Shown in pieces: positions 1 to 7,901 of a DNA stretch of 64,000 nt. Each line of letters starts with the position of its first letter. The first letter of the stretch is position 1. The stretch is taken from the NCBI RefSeq assembly GCF_001857945.1, contig NZ_CP017770.1:3596001-3660000 (forward strand). Direction: 5' to 3'. Under the pieces are notes generated by a model. It worked only from the letters and a program-made list of their open reading frames with translations, did not search any database and was not told the origin of the DNA. Both the position numbers and the translations under genes were made by a program. This stretch comes from Paenibacillus crassostreae. Lineage in GTDB: Bacteria > Bacillota > Bacilli > Paenibacillales > Paenibacillaceae.

Positions 1-2163
1 GTTGAAGTGACGGCAAGAATCACAGCGCATGAAGCTGGAACAGCAGAATTAACGCTGCAATTTGCAGAGAGTTCTATCCAGCATAGAGTAAATCTAGACC
101 TCGTAGCAGGTGAGAATGAAATTAAGAGCTCTTTAAAAGTGAATGACCCCCAGTTGTGGAGTCCAAACACGCCTTATCTATACGAAGGGGAACTGCAGTT
201 ATCAGGATCTTTTGGCACAGATGTAGTTAGTACTTATTTCGGAATTCGTGAAATCCAAACCGTTCGCTTCGAAGAACGCGGATATCGCTGGATTACATTG
301 AATGGCAAGCCAATTTATTTGAATGGTACCCTTGACCAGTCCTATAACAAGACAGGTTATTTCACTTACCCGTCGGATGAAGAAATGCGGGATGAAATAT
401 ATCTCATGAAACGTTTGGGGTTGAACTTTGTTCGTATTCATATCAAGCCTGAGGAGCCACGTAAGTTGTATTGGGCCGATAAGCTAGGTATTCTCGTTAT
501 GGAGGATATGCCTTGTTTCTGGGGTAACCCGGATGAAAAGGCGCGTACATCCTATGAAAGGGAAGCGATTGAGATCATTGAGCGGGACTATAATCATCCA
601 TCTATTTTCTCATGGGTTATGTTCAATGAGACTTGGGGACTGAAGACAGACGCTAAAGAAGCGGGCGTGACGGCTGACATACGACAACAGAGCAGTTATC
701 TGCCGGAGACGCAGGAGTGGGTCCGAGAGAAATATCACTGGGCCAAGCAGCTTGACCCAACCCGGATTATTGAGGATAACTCGCCGTGCAACTATGATCA
801 TGTCGAATCGGATATCAATACATGGCATTTGTACATTAATGGGTATGATCAGCTTCGTTCCCATCTAAATGAGGTTATGTATAAAACATTTGCGGGTTCA
901 GACTTTAACTGTATCGGCGGTAACGTACAATCCGATGCACCGCTAATGAACAGCGAGTGCGGCAACGTCTGGGGTATTGATGGTGGAGCTGGTGACAGTG
1001 ATTTGGCATGGCATTACCGTTATATGATGAATGAATTCCGTCGGTATGATAAGTTGTGCGGGTTCGTATTTACTGAATTCCGCGATGTTACGAACGAGTT
1101 CAACGGCTATTACCGGCTTGACGGGTCCGATAAAGATTTTGGTTATGATGCGTTTGTACCTGGCATGACAATTGCTGATCTGCATTCACCAGATTTTATC
1201 GTTATCGATGCACCACCGTGTCAAACAGTAGATGCAGGTATAAAAGTAAATGTTCCTTTGCTGCGTTCTAGCTTCTGTGATCAACATCATGGAGGGGTGC
1301 TTCAGTTGAAGTGGGAGTTGTATTACGACAATATGGGTACCCGAGTTGTTGCAGATTGCGGACATATTCCTGTGAAGTGGGATAGCTTCGGAGTAACTCC
1401 TCTTCCGTCTTTGACCGTTACTATGCCCGGTCAGGACGCAGTGGCGGTGCTCGCAATTTCCCTGATCAATGAAATAGATGATGTTCTCACTCGTAACTTC
1501 ATTACGTTTGATGTAAGAAGCGATAAAGAGGACGGAGTGTTTGAAGGGAAAGGTGATTTTGTAAGTATTCCAGTAGGGGACTTTATAGAGCAGACCTTTA
1601 AGCACCAGTGGGGAGCTATTCAGGGTGGAAAAGTCAACGGTGCTGGAGAAGGGAGTTACGTATATGACGTCACTCTACCGGATTCAACGGAGAAGAAGAT
1701 GATTGGTGAAATCGAAATTATGTTCGAAGCAGGTGCTAAGCGAGTGCTTGCGCGCAATGTTGAAGGAGCAAAGGACAACGAGATGGGGATTAGCGCCATG
1801 CATGGTGCTGATGCCAAAGTGGAATATAATCCGAATACGTATTATATGACCGATGATGTGCGTCACCCTTCACGAGTCAACGTTCTAGTTGATGGCAAAC
1901 GGATTGGTTCATTTGATTTGCCGAACGACCCGGCCGATAGTAGAGGGGTATTGTCATGGCATTATCAGGCGGTTGCGAACAAGTTAGACGAGGCAGGTTC
2001 TTATGGTTATTTGTGTAAGGTGAATGTACCGGGTCAGTTAGCTTCCAAGCTGGATCGTAACCGTTCTTTCCGCCTGGAATTGCAAGCAGAGGAAGGCGGG
2101 ATGGCTTTGTATGGCCGTAATGCTGGACGTTACCCGTTTGATTTGCTGATTCGGTATAACTAA
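1..2163 (+). CDS. Glycoside hydrolase family 2 (beta-galactosidase/beta-glucuronidase type), 5' end outside window
   Basis: The reading frame is open from the first base, so the N-terminal sugar-binding domain is probably cut by the window edge. The GTG at position 7 is unlikely to be the real start. What remains shows the end of the GH2 immunoglobulin-like domain, then the TIM barrel. The catalytic acid/base lies in NHPSIFSWVMFNETWG (Glu codon 628-630) and the likely nucleophile in MNSECGNVWG (Glu codon 955-957). A long C-terminal extension ends in a beta-rich module (from about 1690) with the motif DPADSRGVLSWHYQ. A matching module occurs in the regulator encoded just downstream. No signal peptide can be judged. 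The enzyme should release terminal beta-linked galactose or glucuronate, probably in the cytoplasm after uptake by the ABC transporter encoded nearby. Family call is firm; substrate is not known. Confidence 0.88.
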   Translation, partial: VEVTARITAHEAGTAELTLQFAESSIQHRVNLDLVAGENEIKSSLKVNDPQLWSPNTPYLYEGELQLSGSFGTDVVSTYFGIREIQTVRFEERGYRWITLNGKPIYLNGTLDQSYNKTGYFTYPSDEEMRDEIYLMKRLGLNFVRIHIKPEEPRKLYWADKLGILVMEDMPCFWGNPDEKARTSYEREAIEIIERDYNHPSIFSWVMFNETWGLKTDAKEAGVTADIRQQSSYLPETQEWVREKYHWAKQLDPTRIIEDNSPCNYDHVESDINTWHLYINGYDQLRSHLNEVMYKTFAGSDFNCIGGNVQSDAPLMNSECGNVWGIDGGAGDSDLAWHYRYMMNEFRRYDKLCGFVFTEFRDVTNEFNGYYRLDGSDKDFGYDAFVPGMTIADLHSPDFIVIDAPPCQTVDAGIKVNVPLLRSSFCDQHHGGVLQLKWELYYDNMGTRVVADCGHIPVKWDSFGVTPLPSLTVTMPGQDAVAVLAISLINEIDDVLTRNFITFDVRSDKEDGVFEGKGDFVSIPVGDFIEQTFKHQWGAIQGGKVNGAGEGSYVYDVTLPDSTEKKMIGEIEIMFEAGAKRVLARNVEGAKDNEMGISAMHGADAKVEYNPNTYYMTDDVRHPSRVNVLVDGKRIGSFDLPNDPADSRGVLSWHYQAVANKLDEAGSYGYLCKVNVPGQLASKLDRNRSFRLELQAEEGGMALYGRNAGRYPFDLLIRYN

Positions 2164-2318
2164 GTTAAACGGATTGTAGTAAAAGGGTGATTTAGGATCG
2201 TTCTAAAGGGCATTCGCGCAGTACGAGGATTCAAAGCTTCGCTGGAGAGAAGATATTTTACCGGATTTATCCGTTATCTATCATTTTTATTACAGGAATA
2301 TTGTTTATATTGTATGAA

Positions 2319-2349
2319 GAAAACCGGCATATTTGGTGTCGGTTTTTCT
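2319..2349 (+). terminator. Rho-independent terminator after the first GH2 gene
   Basis: The arms at 2319-2329 and 2337-2348 pair through AAAACCGGCA and TGTCGGTTTT, with one G-U pair and a 7-base loop. The right arm merges into a T run. It lies in the 311-base gap between the GH2 gene and the ArsR-type regulator; the rest of that gap shows no convincing gene. Confidence 0.7.
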
Positions 2350-2474
2350 GATTTCACAGGAAAAATGCTTATCAGTTAACGATTATCCGATATATTTAAT
2401 ATTATTGCTTTAATACAGTTTATTGTAGTAAAGTACTTATGAGATGATGTATGTAAATTTCGTAGGAGGTTCTT

Positions 2475-3413
2475 ATGCTAGAAGTCGGTATACACGAAGC
2501 GGATAAGTTGGTTCAGGTCGCTCACGCCCTTTCAACGCGATCCAGAGTCGACATTCTTCGCCTTCTTAATACACGGAGCATGAATATTATCGAAATTGCC
2601 GAGGCTTTGCAGCTTCCAGTTTCGACGGTTGCCAATAATGTGAAGGTGCTCGAAGCGGCCAAACTGATTAATACCGAACTGCTTCCGGCCGTGCGCGGGG
2701 CCATGAAGGTATGCAGCCGGAATTATGACGATATTCTGATTGGGTTAAATTCGAGTGTCCGATCAACAAGGGACGGAATGAAGTTGTATGAGGTGGAGAT
2801 GCCTATTGGGCATTATGGTGATTGTGAGGTTCACCCGACATGTGGGATGGCTACGCATGAAGGAATGCTGGTAAGAGAGGATGAACCAGCCAGTTTCTAT
2901 CATCCGAAACACGTGACGGCTCAGATCATCTGGTTCCGCAAAGGGTATGTGGAGTATCTGCTTCCCTTGGAGATACCCCAAAATGCAAAGATTCAATCGA
3001 TTGAGCTGTCGATGGAGATGTGCTCGGAGGCGCCAAATTACGACAATGATTGGCCATCGGATATTTCAGTGTGGGTGAACGGAACAGAAATCGGAATGTG
3101 GACCAGCCCTGGAGACTTTGGAGACCGACGGGGCGTGCTGAATCCGTCATGGTGGCTCGATTGGACGACTCAATACGGATTGCTAAAAACATGGCGCATC
3201 GACCAGGAACGGACTACGCTGGATATGCAAAAGGTGTCAGATGTCACATTAAATGATCTATATTTGAATCAGCGTCCGAGCCTCCGGGTCCGGATCGGAG
3301 TCAAGTCGGATGCGGTTCATAAAGGCGGCGTGAATCTCTTCGGCAAACAATTCGGAGATTACGACCAGGATCTAGTCATGCGTGTATCATATACCATGGA
3401 TGAGCTAGAATAA
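2475..3413 (+). CDS. ArsR-type HTH regulator with C-terminal beta-sandwich module
   Basis: Probable sugar-responsive transcriptional regulator of 312 aa. It starts at ATG 2475 behind AGGAGGT. Residues about 8-75 form a winged helix of the ArsR type (ALSTRSRVDILRLLNTRSMN, then IAEALQLPVSTVANNVKVLE). Residues about 110-310 are not typical of ArsR proteins. The stretch VWVNGTEIGMWTSPGDFGDR and the later VNLFGKQFGDYDQDLVMRV correspond to VLVDGKRIGSFDLPNDPADS and ALYGRNAGRYPFDLLIRYN at the C-terminus of the adjacent GH2 enzyme. I infer that this half senses the glycan the enzyme handles. The gene sits between the enzyme and the ABC transporter and ends in its own terminator. ArsR-type HTH call is good; the ligand is unknown. 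Confidence 0.8.
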   Translation: MLEVGIHEADKLVQVAHALSTRSRVDILRLLNTRSMNIIEIAEALQLPVSTVANNVKVLEAAKLINTELLPAVRGAMKVCSRNYDDILIGLNSSVRSTRDGMKLYEVEMPIGHYGDCEVHPTCGMATHEGMLVREDEPASFYHPKHVTAQIIWFRKGYVEYLLPLEIPQNAKIQSIELSMEMCSEAPNYDNDWPSDISVWVNGTEIGMWTSPGDFGDRRGVLNPSWWLDWTTQYGLLKTWRIDQERTTLDMQKVSDVTLNDLYLNQRPSLRVRIGVKSDAVHKGGVNLFGKQFGDYDQDLVMRVSYTMDELE

Positions 3414-3456
3414 GAGAAACCATCATTTCATACCGAAATGATGGTTTCTCTTTGTT
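3413..3456 (+). terminator. Terminator of the ArsR-type regulator
   Basis: Perfect 17-bp stem (3413-3429 with 3435-3451) with a 5-base loop, followed by TTGTT. It overlaps the last base of the stop codon and separates the regulator from the transporter promoter. Confidence 0.85.
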
Positions 3457-3524
3457 AGGTTAATAACTGGGCAAGTATTTAGGAAAACTTGTCCTTTTAT
3501 TATATATCGAGGTAGGGACTTGCA

Positions 3525-3555
3525 CCATTTGTTACAATATATTTGTAACAAATGG
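3525..3555. promoter_or_regulatory. Perfect 13-bp inverted repeat, candidate operator
   Basis: CCATTTGTTACAA (3525-3537) and TTGTAACAAATGG (3543-3555) are exact reverse complements around a 5-base TATAT spacer. No T run follows, so a terminator is unlikely. The repeat ends about 40 bases upstream of the -35 box of the transporter promoter, a position suited to an activator or looping repressor. The ArsR-type regulator encoded just upstream is the nearest candidate binder; this is inference. Confidence 0.55.
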
Positions 3556-3586
3556 CTAAATCAATAAAGTATTACAATAAAATAGT

Positions 3587-3601
3587 TTGAAAGCGTTGAC
3601 A
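3587..3601 (+). promoter_or_regulatory. CcpA cre site overlapping the -35 box
   Basis: TTGAAAGCGTTGACA matches the Bacillus cre consensus WTGNAANCGNWNNCW at every defined position. It overlaps the -35 hexamer of the promoter of the ABC transporter operon, so bound CcpA would block RNA polymerase. A full match to this consensus is expected about once by chance in a window this size, but the position favours function. Confidence 0.7.
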
Positions 3602-3624
3602 AACGGTATATTCGGCTTTATATT
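3596..3624 (+). promoter_or_regulatory. Sigma-A promoter of the CUT1 transporter operon
   Basis: Consensus -35 TTGACA (3596-3601), a 17-base spacer and -10 TATATT (3619-3624). Transcription would start near 3631, leaving a leader of about 70 bases before the ATG at 3704. Confidence 0.75.
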
Positions 3625-3703
3625 AGCTAAATAGGTACAATAAATATGTAATAAAACAATATTGATGTTTTGTGCCTCATCAAAAGTTATAAGGGGGGTC
3701 AAC

Positions 3704-5056
3704 ATGAAAAAAAGTTTTGGGATCATGCTTGCTTTATTATTTTCTTTTTCCGTGATTTTAAGTGCATGTGGTGGCAGCAATAATGGCAACTCGGGAAGCA
3801 ACAATGGAGCAGCGGGTACAAATGACGGAACGACCGGCCAAAATAATGAAAGCGCTTCAAATGGTGATGGAGAGAAGGTTACCCTGTCATTCTGGACGTT
3901 GTTCTCAGGCGGTGACGGCGACAATATGCAGGCGATGATTGATTCCTTTAACAAGGAACATCCTAATATTCAAGTCAAGAATACGAAGCTGGAGTGGGGA
4001 GAGTATTACACGAAGCTCATTACCGCAGTTGGTAACGGCAATGGTCCGGATGTCGGTATTTCGCATATTTCCCGTCTACCTGACCTGATCAACCAAGGGG
4101 TTGTGTCCGAACTGGATGATGTGGCTACCGAAGCTGGGGTAGACTGGTCAACCTTTAATCAGAATATTCTGGAGGCTTCCATCGTGGATGCAGCTCATTA
4201 TGCGGTGCCAATCGATACGCATCCATTCATTATGTACTACAACAAGAAATTGCTGAAGGAAGCGGGACTGCTTGATGAAGCAGGCAAGCCTATTATGGAA
4301 CAGTCGTCCGACGGGTTCATCACCTTCTTGACTACGCTTAAAGAGAAATTGCCTCCGAAAGTGATGCCATTTGCTATGTCGAACACGAATGACGACCCGT
4401 TCCGTCTGTGGTGGGCGCTCTACTCCCAATTAGGCGGCAATGACGTGGTTTCCGATGATCTGAACTCGGCGCAGATCGATACAGATAAAGCGGTTCAAGC
4501 AGCTCAGTACATCCAGGACTTATATCATAAATATAAAGTGATTAAATTGAACGATCCCGACTTCTATAAGAATTTCCAAAGTGGCACAGCAGCCATTATG
4601 ATGACAGGTGTTTGGGCAACAGGGACTTGGGAATCCACGAAGGATCTTGAATTCGGTGCGATGCCGATTCCTAAGGTATTTGACCAAGAAGCTACCTGGG
4701 GTGACTCACATACGGTAGTTCTTCCGGTAACAAAGAAAGAAGATCCGGCGAAACGGAAAGCGGCAATTACTTTCGCCAACTGGCTTGCGGACAACGGTCA
4801 GGTCTGGGCGAAGGCTGGCCATATTCCTTCCAAGCCTTCCGTATTTGAGAAACAGGAATTTAAAGATCTTCCATATCGTAGTGACTATGTATCTGTAGCT
4901 TCTACTGTTAAATTCAGCAAAGCATCTACAAAGAATTGGCAAATACGTGATTTGGCCATGTTTAAATACTTGAACGAAGTGTGGGCGAACAAATTGACTC
5001 CGACAGACGGAATTACCAAAATGACGGATGAAGTGCAGAAGGTATTAAACGAATAA
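3704..5056 (+). CDS. Sugar ABC transporter substrate-binding lipoprotein (CUT1, family 1)
   Basis: Extracellular solute-binding lipoprotein of 450 aa. The ATG at 3704 is preferred over the upstream in-frame ATG at 3662 because AAGGGGGG lies just before it and the signal peptide begins there. MKKSFGIMLALLFSFSVILS precedes the lipobox LSAC. A Gly/Asn/Ser-rich linker follows, then a family-1 binding fold (VTLSFWTLFSGGDGDNMQAM, then FNKEHPNIQVKN) that typically binds oligosaccharides. The two permease genes follow; no dedicated ATPase gene is present, as is common for CUT1 systems that share MsmX-type ATPases. An mRNA hairpin separates it from the first permease gene. Confidence 0.92.
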   Translation: MKKSFGIMLALLFSFSVILSACGGSNNGNSGSNNGAAGTNDGTTGQNNESASNGDGEKVTLSFWTLFSGGDGDNMQAMIDSFNKEHPNIQVKNTKLEWGEYYTKLITAVGNGNGPDVGISHISRLPDLINQGVVSELDDVATEAGVDWSTFNQNILEASIVDAAHYAVPIDTHPFIMYYNKKLLKEAGLLDEAGKPIMEQSSDGFITFLTTLKEKLPPKVMPFAMSNTNDDPFRLWWALYSQLGGNDVVSDDLNSAQIDTDKAVQAAQYIQDLYHKYKVIKLNDPDFYKNFQSGTAAIMMTGVWATGTWESTKDLEFGAMPIPKVFDQEATWGDSHTVVLPVTKKEDPAKRKAAITFANWLADNGQVWAKAGHIPSKPSVFEKQEFKDLPYRSDYVSVASTVKFSKASTKNWQIRDLAMFKYLNEVWANKLTPTDGITKMTDEVQKVLNE

Positions 5057-5075
5057 TAGATCAAGGCAATGAATT

Positions 5076-5111
5076 CGGCAGACTTTGCGGCATTTGCCGT
5101 AAAGTCTGCCG
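5076..5111 (+). promoter_or_regulatory. Intercistronic mRNA hairpin without T run
   Basis: Near-perfect 17-bp stem (5076-5092 with 5095-5111; one G-U pair) between the binding-protein gene and the first permease gene. The sequence after it is GGTCATATGG, so it is not a standard terminator. Stems in this position often protect the upstream message so that the binding protein is made in excess of the membrane subunits. Confidence 0.65.
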
Positions 5112-5135
5112 GTCATATGGGGAGGTAATGCGCTT

Positions 5136-6023
5136 ATGAAAATGAAGAAATTGAGAGTAGATGTGCAGGCATTCCTGTTCCTGCTCCCCTTCTTGGTCGT
5201 TTATTTCCTGTTTACCATCTGGCCAATGATCAAGGGCGTGGAGATGAGCTTCTATAAATGGACGCTTATCAAGAAGATGAAGTACGTTGGATTGGGCAAC
5301 TATGAACGGATGTTTCATGATCAAGATTTTTGGGCATCCATCTGGCACTCCACGATTTTTGTAATCATCACAACGCCGTTAATGATCATATTGGCAATTA
5401 TTTTGGCACTCATAGCCAATCGTAACTCTAAGCTACAAAGATTTTACCGCAGCGTGTTCTTTATTCCGAGTATCCTTTCCGTGGCGGTTGCCTCCTTTCT
5501 AGGATTGTTTGTATTTCAGCCTTATACGGGGCTTATAAATTCTTTGCTTCATTGGGTGAAGCTGCTTCCTGAAAGTTCGGAGATCTTTTGGTTATCAGAG
5601 ACGAATTTGGCCTGGATCGCCATCTCGCTATTAACATTATGGTGGACCGTCGGTTTTAACTTTATTTTGTACTTATCGGCAATGCAGGATGTACCGGATG
5701 AGGTCTATGAAGCGGCGCGTTTGGATGGAGCGAGCGATTCCCAAGTTTTCTGGAAAATTACGCTCCCACTGCTCAGCCCGATTACCAAAACGATAACCAT
5801 GCTGCAAATCATAGCCTCTTTTAAAGTGTTTATGCAGATCTATGTCATGACTGGCGGGGGGCCGTTGGATGAGACTCGTCCTGTCATACAACTGATTTGG
5901 CAAACGGGCTTCCGTAAGAATGACCTTGGATATGCATCCGCCATGTCCTATATGCTATTTGTTATTCTTCTTGTGCTGTCTGGTCTGCAGTACTGGATGA
6001 ATAACCGGAAGGAGGTTGACTAG
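5136..6023 (+). CDS. Sugar ABC transporter permease (MalF-like)
   Basis: CUT1 inner-membrane permease of 295 aa with about six transmembrane segments (the first at VQAFLFLLPFLVVYFLFTIW). The ATPase-contact EAA loop is clear: VYEAARLDGASDSQVFWKIT followed by LPLL. The start at 5136 follows GGGGAGG. It forms the channel with the next gene product and takes substrate from the lipoprotein encoded upstream. The next gene starts two bases after this stop, so translation is probably coupled. Confidence 0.93.
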   Translation: MKMKKLRVDVQAFLFLLPFLVVYFLFTIWPMIKGVEMSFYKWTLIKKMKYVGLGNYERMFHDQDFWASIWHSTIFVIITTPLMIILAIILALIANRNSKLQRFYRSVFFIPSILSVAVASFLGLFVFQPYTGLINSLLHWVKLLPESSEIFWLSETNLAWIAISLLTLWWTVGFNFILYLSAMQDVPDEVYEAARLDGASDSQVFWKITLPLLSPITKTITMLQIIASFKVFMQIYVMTGGGPLDETRPVIQLIWQTGFRKNDLGYASAMSYMLFVILLVLSGLQYWMNNRKEVD

Positions 6024-6025
6024 AG

Positions 6026-6832
6026 ATGAAATGGTTCTATCGGATTGTTTCAATGTTTATGGCCTTATTATTTGTTTTTCCACTGATCTGGATGCTTGTG
6101 GTATCGGTGAAAAAGGAAGGCATGAAAATTACGTCCGTAGTGGACTGGTTTACACCACCGTATTCCTTCGCTGTCTATCATGAAATCATTACAGGAACGA
6201 AATTAATCAGTTGGTCTTGGAACAGTTTTTTTATAGCCGTTTGTGTAACCCTATTGACCCTGATGATCTCTGCAATGGCTGGGTTTGCATTGTCCAAGGT
6301 TCCGTTCAGGTACAGGACGTTTATGTTTTTTTTCGTTCTCGCTGGCCTGCTTATTCCAGGGGAAGCGATCCTCATTCCGCTGTACCAGGTAGCCAAAGAT
6401 ATGGGAATTTTGAATTCTTACATGGGACTGATATTTCCGGCTCTAGCTTCACCCTTCGCCATTATAGTGCTTAAGAGTTTTTTTGACGGAATCCCGAACG
6501 ATCTGCTAGAAAGTGTTCAGATGGACGGCGGCGGTCTCTGGCGGATATTCGTAAGTATCATGCTTCCGCTTACCCGTCCCGCGCTCGTATCGATCGCTAT
6601 TCTAACGTTTATCGGCTCTTGGAACAATTTCCTCTGGCCGTTCTTATCAGTTACCGATGACAACCTGTTCACGTTACCGATGGGGATTCCTACATTAATG
6701 AACCAGTATACGGAAGATTATGTGAAGCCGATGGTTATTAATGCGATAGCTTCTCTGCCGATCATGCTTCTATTCCTGATATTTGAGCGTCAGATCATCA
6801 AGGGAGTCAGTCTCTCGGGAATTAAAGGATGA
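6026..6832 (+). CDS. Sugar ABC transporter permease (MalG-like)
   Basis: Second CUT1 permease, 268 aa, six predicted membrane spans. The EAA-type loop reads LLESVQMDGGGLWRIFVSIM followed by LPL; the second and third EAA residues are replaced by Ser-Val, a modest departure from EAA. The short periplasmic N-terminal segment KKEGMKITSVVDWFTPPYSF is typical of MalG relatives. GGAGG lies just before the start within the end of the preceding gene. Its TGA overlaps the ATG of the acyltransferase-like gene (ATGA), placing that gene in the same operon. Confidence 0.92.
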   Translation: MKWFYRIVSMFMALLFVFPLIWMLVVSVKKEGMKITSVVDWFTPPYSFAVYHEIITGTKLISWSWNSFFIAVCVTLLTLMISAMAGFALSKVPFRYRTFMFFFVLAGLLIPGEAILIPLYQVAKDMGILNSYMGLIFPALASPFAIIVLKSFFDGIPNDLLESVQMDGGGLWRIFVSIMLPLTRPALVSIAILTFIGSWNNFLWPFLSVTDDNLFTLPMGIPTLMNQYTEDYVKPMVINAIASLPIMLLFLIFERQIIKGVSLSGIKG

Positions 6833-7875
6833 GCGGAGGCTTAACGGCAACGCATCAGCGTGAAAGAGAGATTGATATATTCAAGGGTCTGTTAGTGCTT
6901 GGGATGATCTATTGCCATTGCTTGCAATTCTTCAGCGACCAGATGATCTTCCCGCAAGGGCAACAATTTATCGATGTCATTAACTTGATCACGTTCTCTG
7001 GTTTTGTGTTCAGCTTCGGTTACGTATGCCAGTTGGCTTACTATAGCAAGCCGTTCTCGCGGGTCTGGCACCGTATGCTGGTAACGGCGATTAAAACCCT
7101 ATTAGCCTTTTATATTTCCGGGACGGCATTTCGGTTGTTTATTGATAAACGTCCGCTGGAATGGAATACGATTAGGCCAATCCTGCTACTGAGCGACATG
7201 CCGGGCTGGTCTGAGTTTTTGTCATCCTTTACTTATTTGATCGTTCTCGGTTTGTTGTTGTTTGTTCCATTAAAATGGGTGATCGGACGAAAATGGATGG
7301 GGTTCTCCATGGCGGGAATCCTGCTGTTGACCACATTTATTCCTTATGAGGCGATCCAGGTGGTTGCTTTGGCTCCTTTGCTTGGTACAAGAGATTTTGC
7401 TTCATTTCCAGTGATGCAATATTTCTCTTATTATCTGCTAGGCATGTTGTTTGCCCGCTATCGAATCGCTTGGGACTTACGTGTGCTTGCTGGAGCAGTA
7501 ATTGCCTCGGGTGCTTTTGTCTGGAAGTGGCTCTCGTCGGCGAATGCTTCCCTGCCTGAGCGGTTTCCACCCTCGATTTGGTGGGTCGTTGGACCGGCAT
7601 TATTGTTGTACGGATATTATCTATTGTCTCGGTTGATGGAGAAATATCCGCTGCCGTTCTTCCCGCTGGAAGCGATAGGGCGGAATGTACTTTGGTACCT
7701 AGTCATGAGTAACGTACTTATCTTTGCGCTGAAATCAAATCAACCGCTGTTACTATTGGGGTTGCTGGATACGTTGTGGATGGAACTTGGGCTGCTTGGG
7801 GTCATCGGATTCTGCATATGGATTATTACCAAGCCAACGCGCCGCACTGCTCATATAAATAAAACTAAGATATAA
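6829..7875 (+). CDS. Polytopic membrane protein, acyltransferase-3/HGSNAT-like
   Basis: 348-aa integral membrane protein with about ten hydrophobic segments. The N-terminal REREIDIFKGLLVLGMIYCH has the charged entry, the D-x-x-K/R-G turn and the helix ending in His seen in the acyltransferase-3 and DUF1624/HGSNAT groups. Members move acetyl or other acyl groups onto sugars across the membrane. Its ATG overlaps the stop of the MalG-like permease gene and it is followed by a GH2 gene, so it is co-transcribed with the glycan uptake genes. A role in modifying the imported glycan or a cell-wall sugar is possible; the sequence does not decide. Family assignment is moderate. Confidence 0.6.
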   Translation: MSGGLTATHQREREIDIFKGLLVLGMIYCHCLQFFSDQMIFPQGQQFIDVINLITFSGFVFSFGYVCQLAYYSKPFSRVWHRMLVTAIKTLLAFYISGTAFRLFIDKRPLEWNTIRPILLLSDMPGWSEFLSSFTYLIVLGLLLFVPLKWVIGRKWMGFSMAGILLLTTFIPYEAIQVVALAPLLGTRDFASFPVMQYFSYYLLGMLFARYRIAWDLRVLAGAVIASGAFVWKWLSSANASLPERFPPSIWWVVGPALLLYGYYLLSRLMEKYPLPFFPLEAIGRNVLWYLVMSNVLIFALKSNQPLLLLGLLDTLWMELGLLGVIGFCIWIITKPTRRTAHINKTKI

Positions 7876-7901
7876 CTATTGGAAAAGAAGGAGTAGAAAC
7901 A

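Noticed and set aside
1186-1605. 139-codon open frame on the - strand
   Set aside because: It lies wholly within the first GH2 gene, whose frame is well supported by catalytic motifs.
3525-3555. Palindrome as a transcription terminator
   Set aside because: No T run follows on either strand, and a proper terminator for the upstream gene already lies at 3413-3456.
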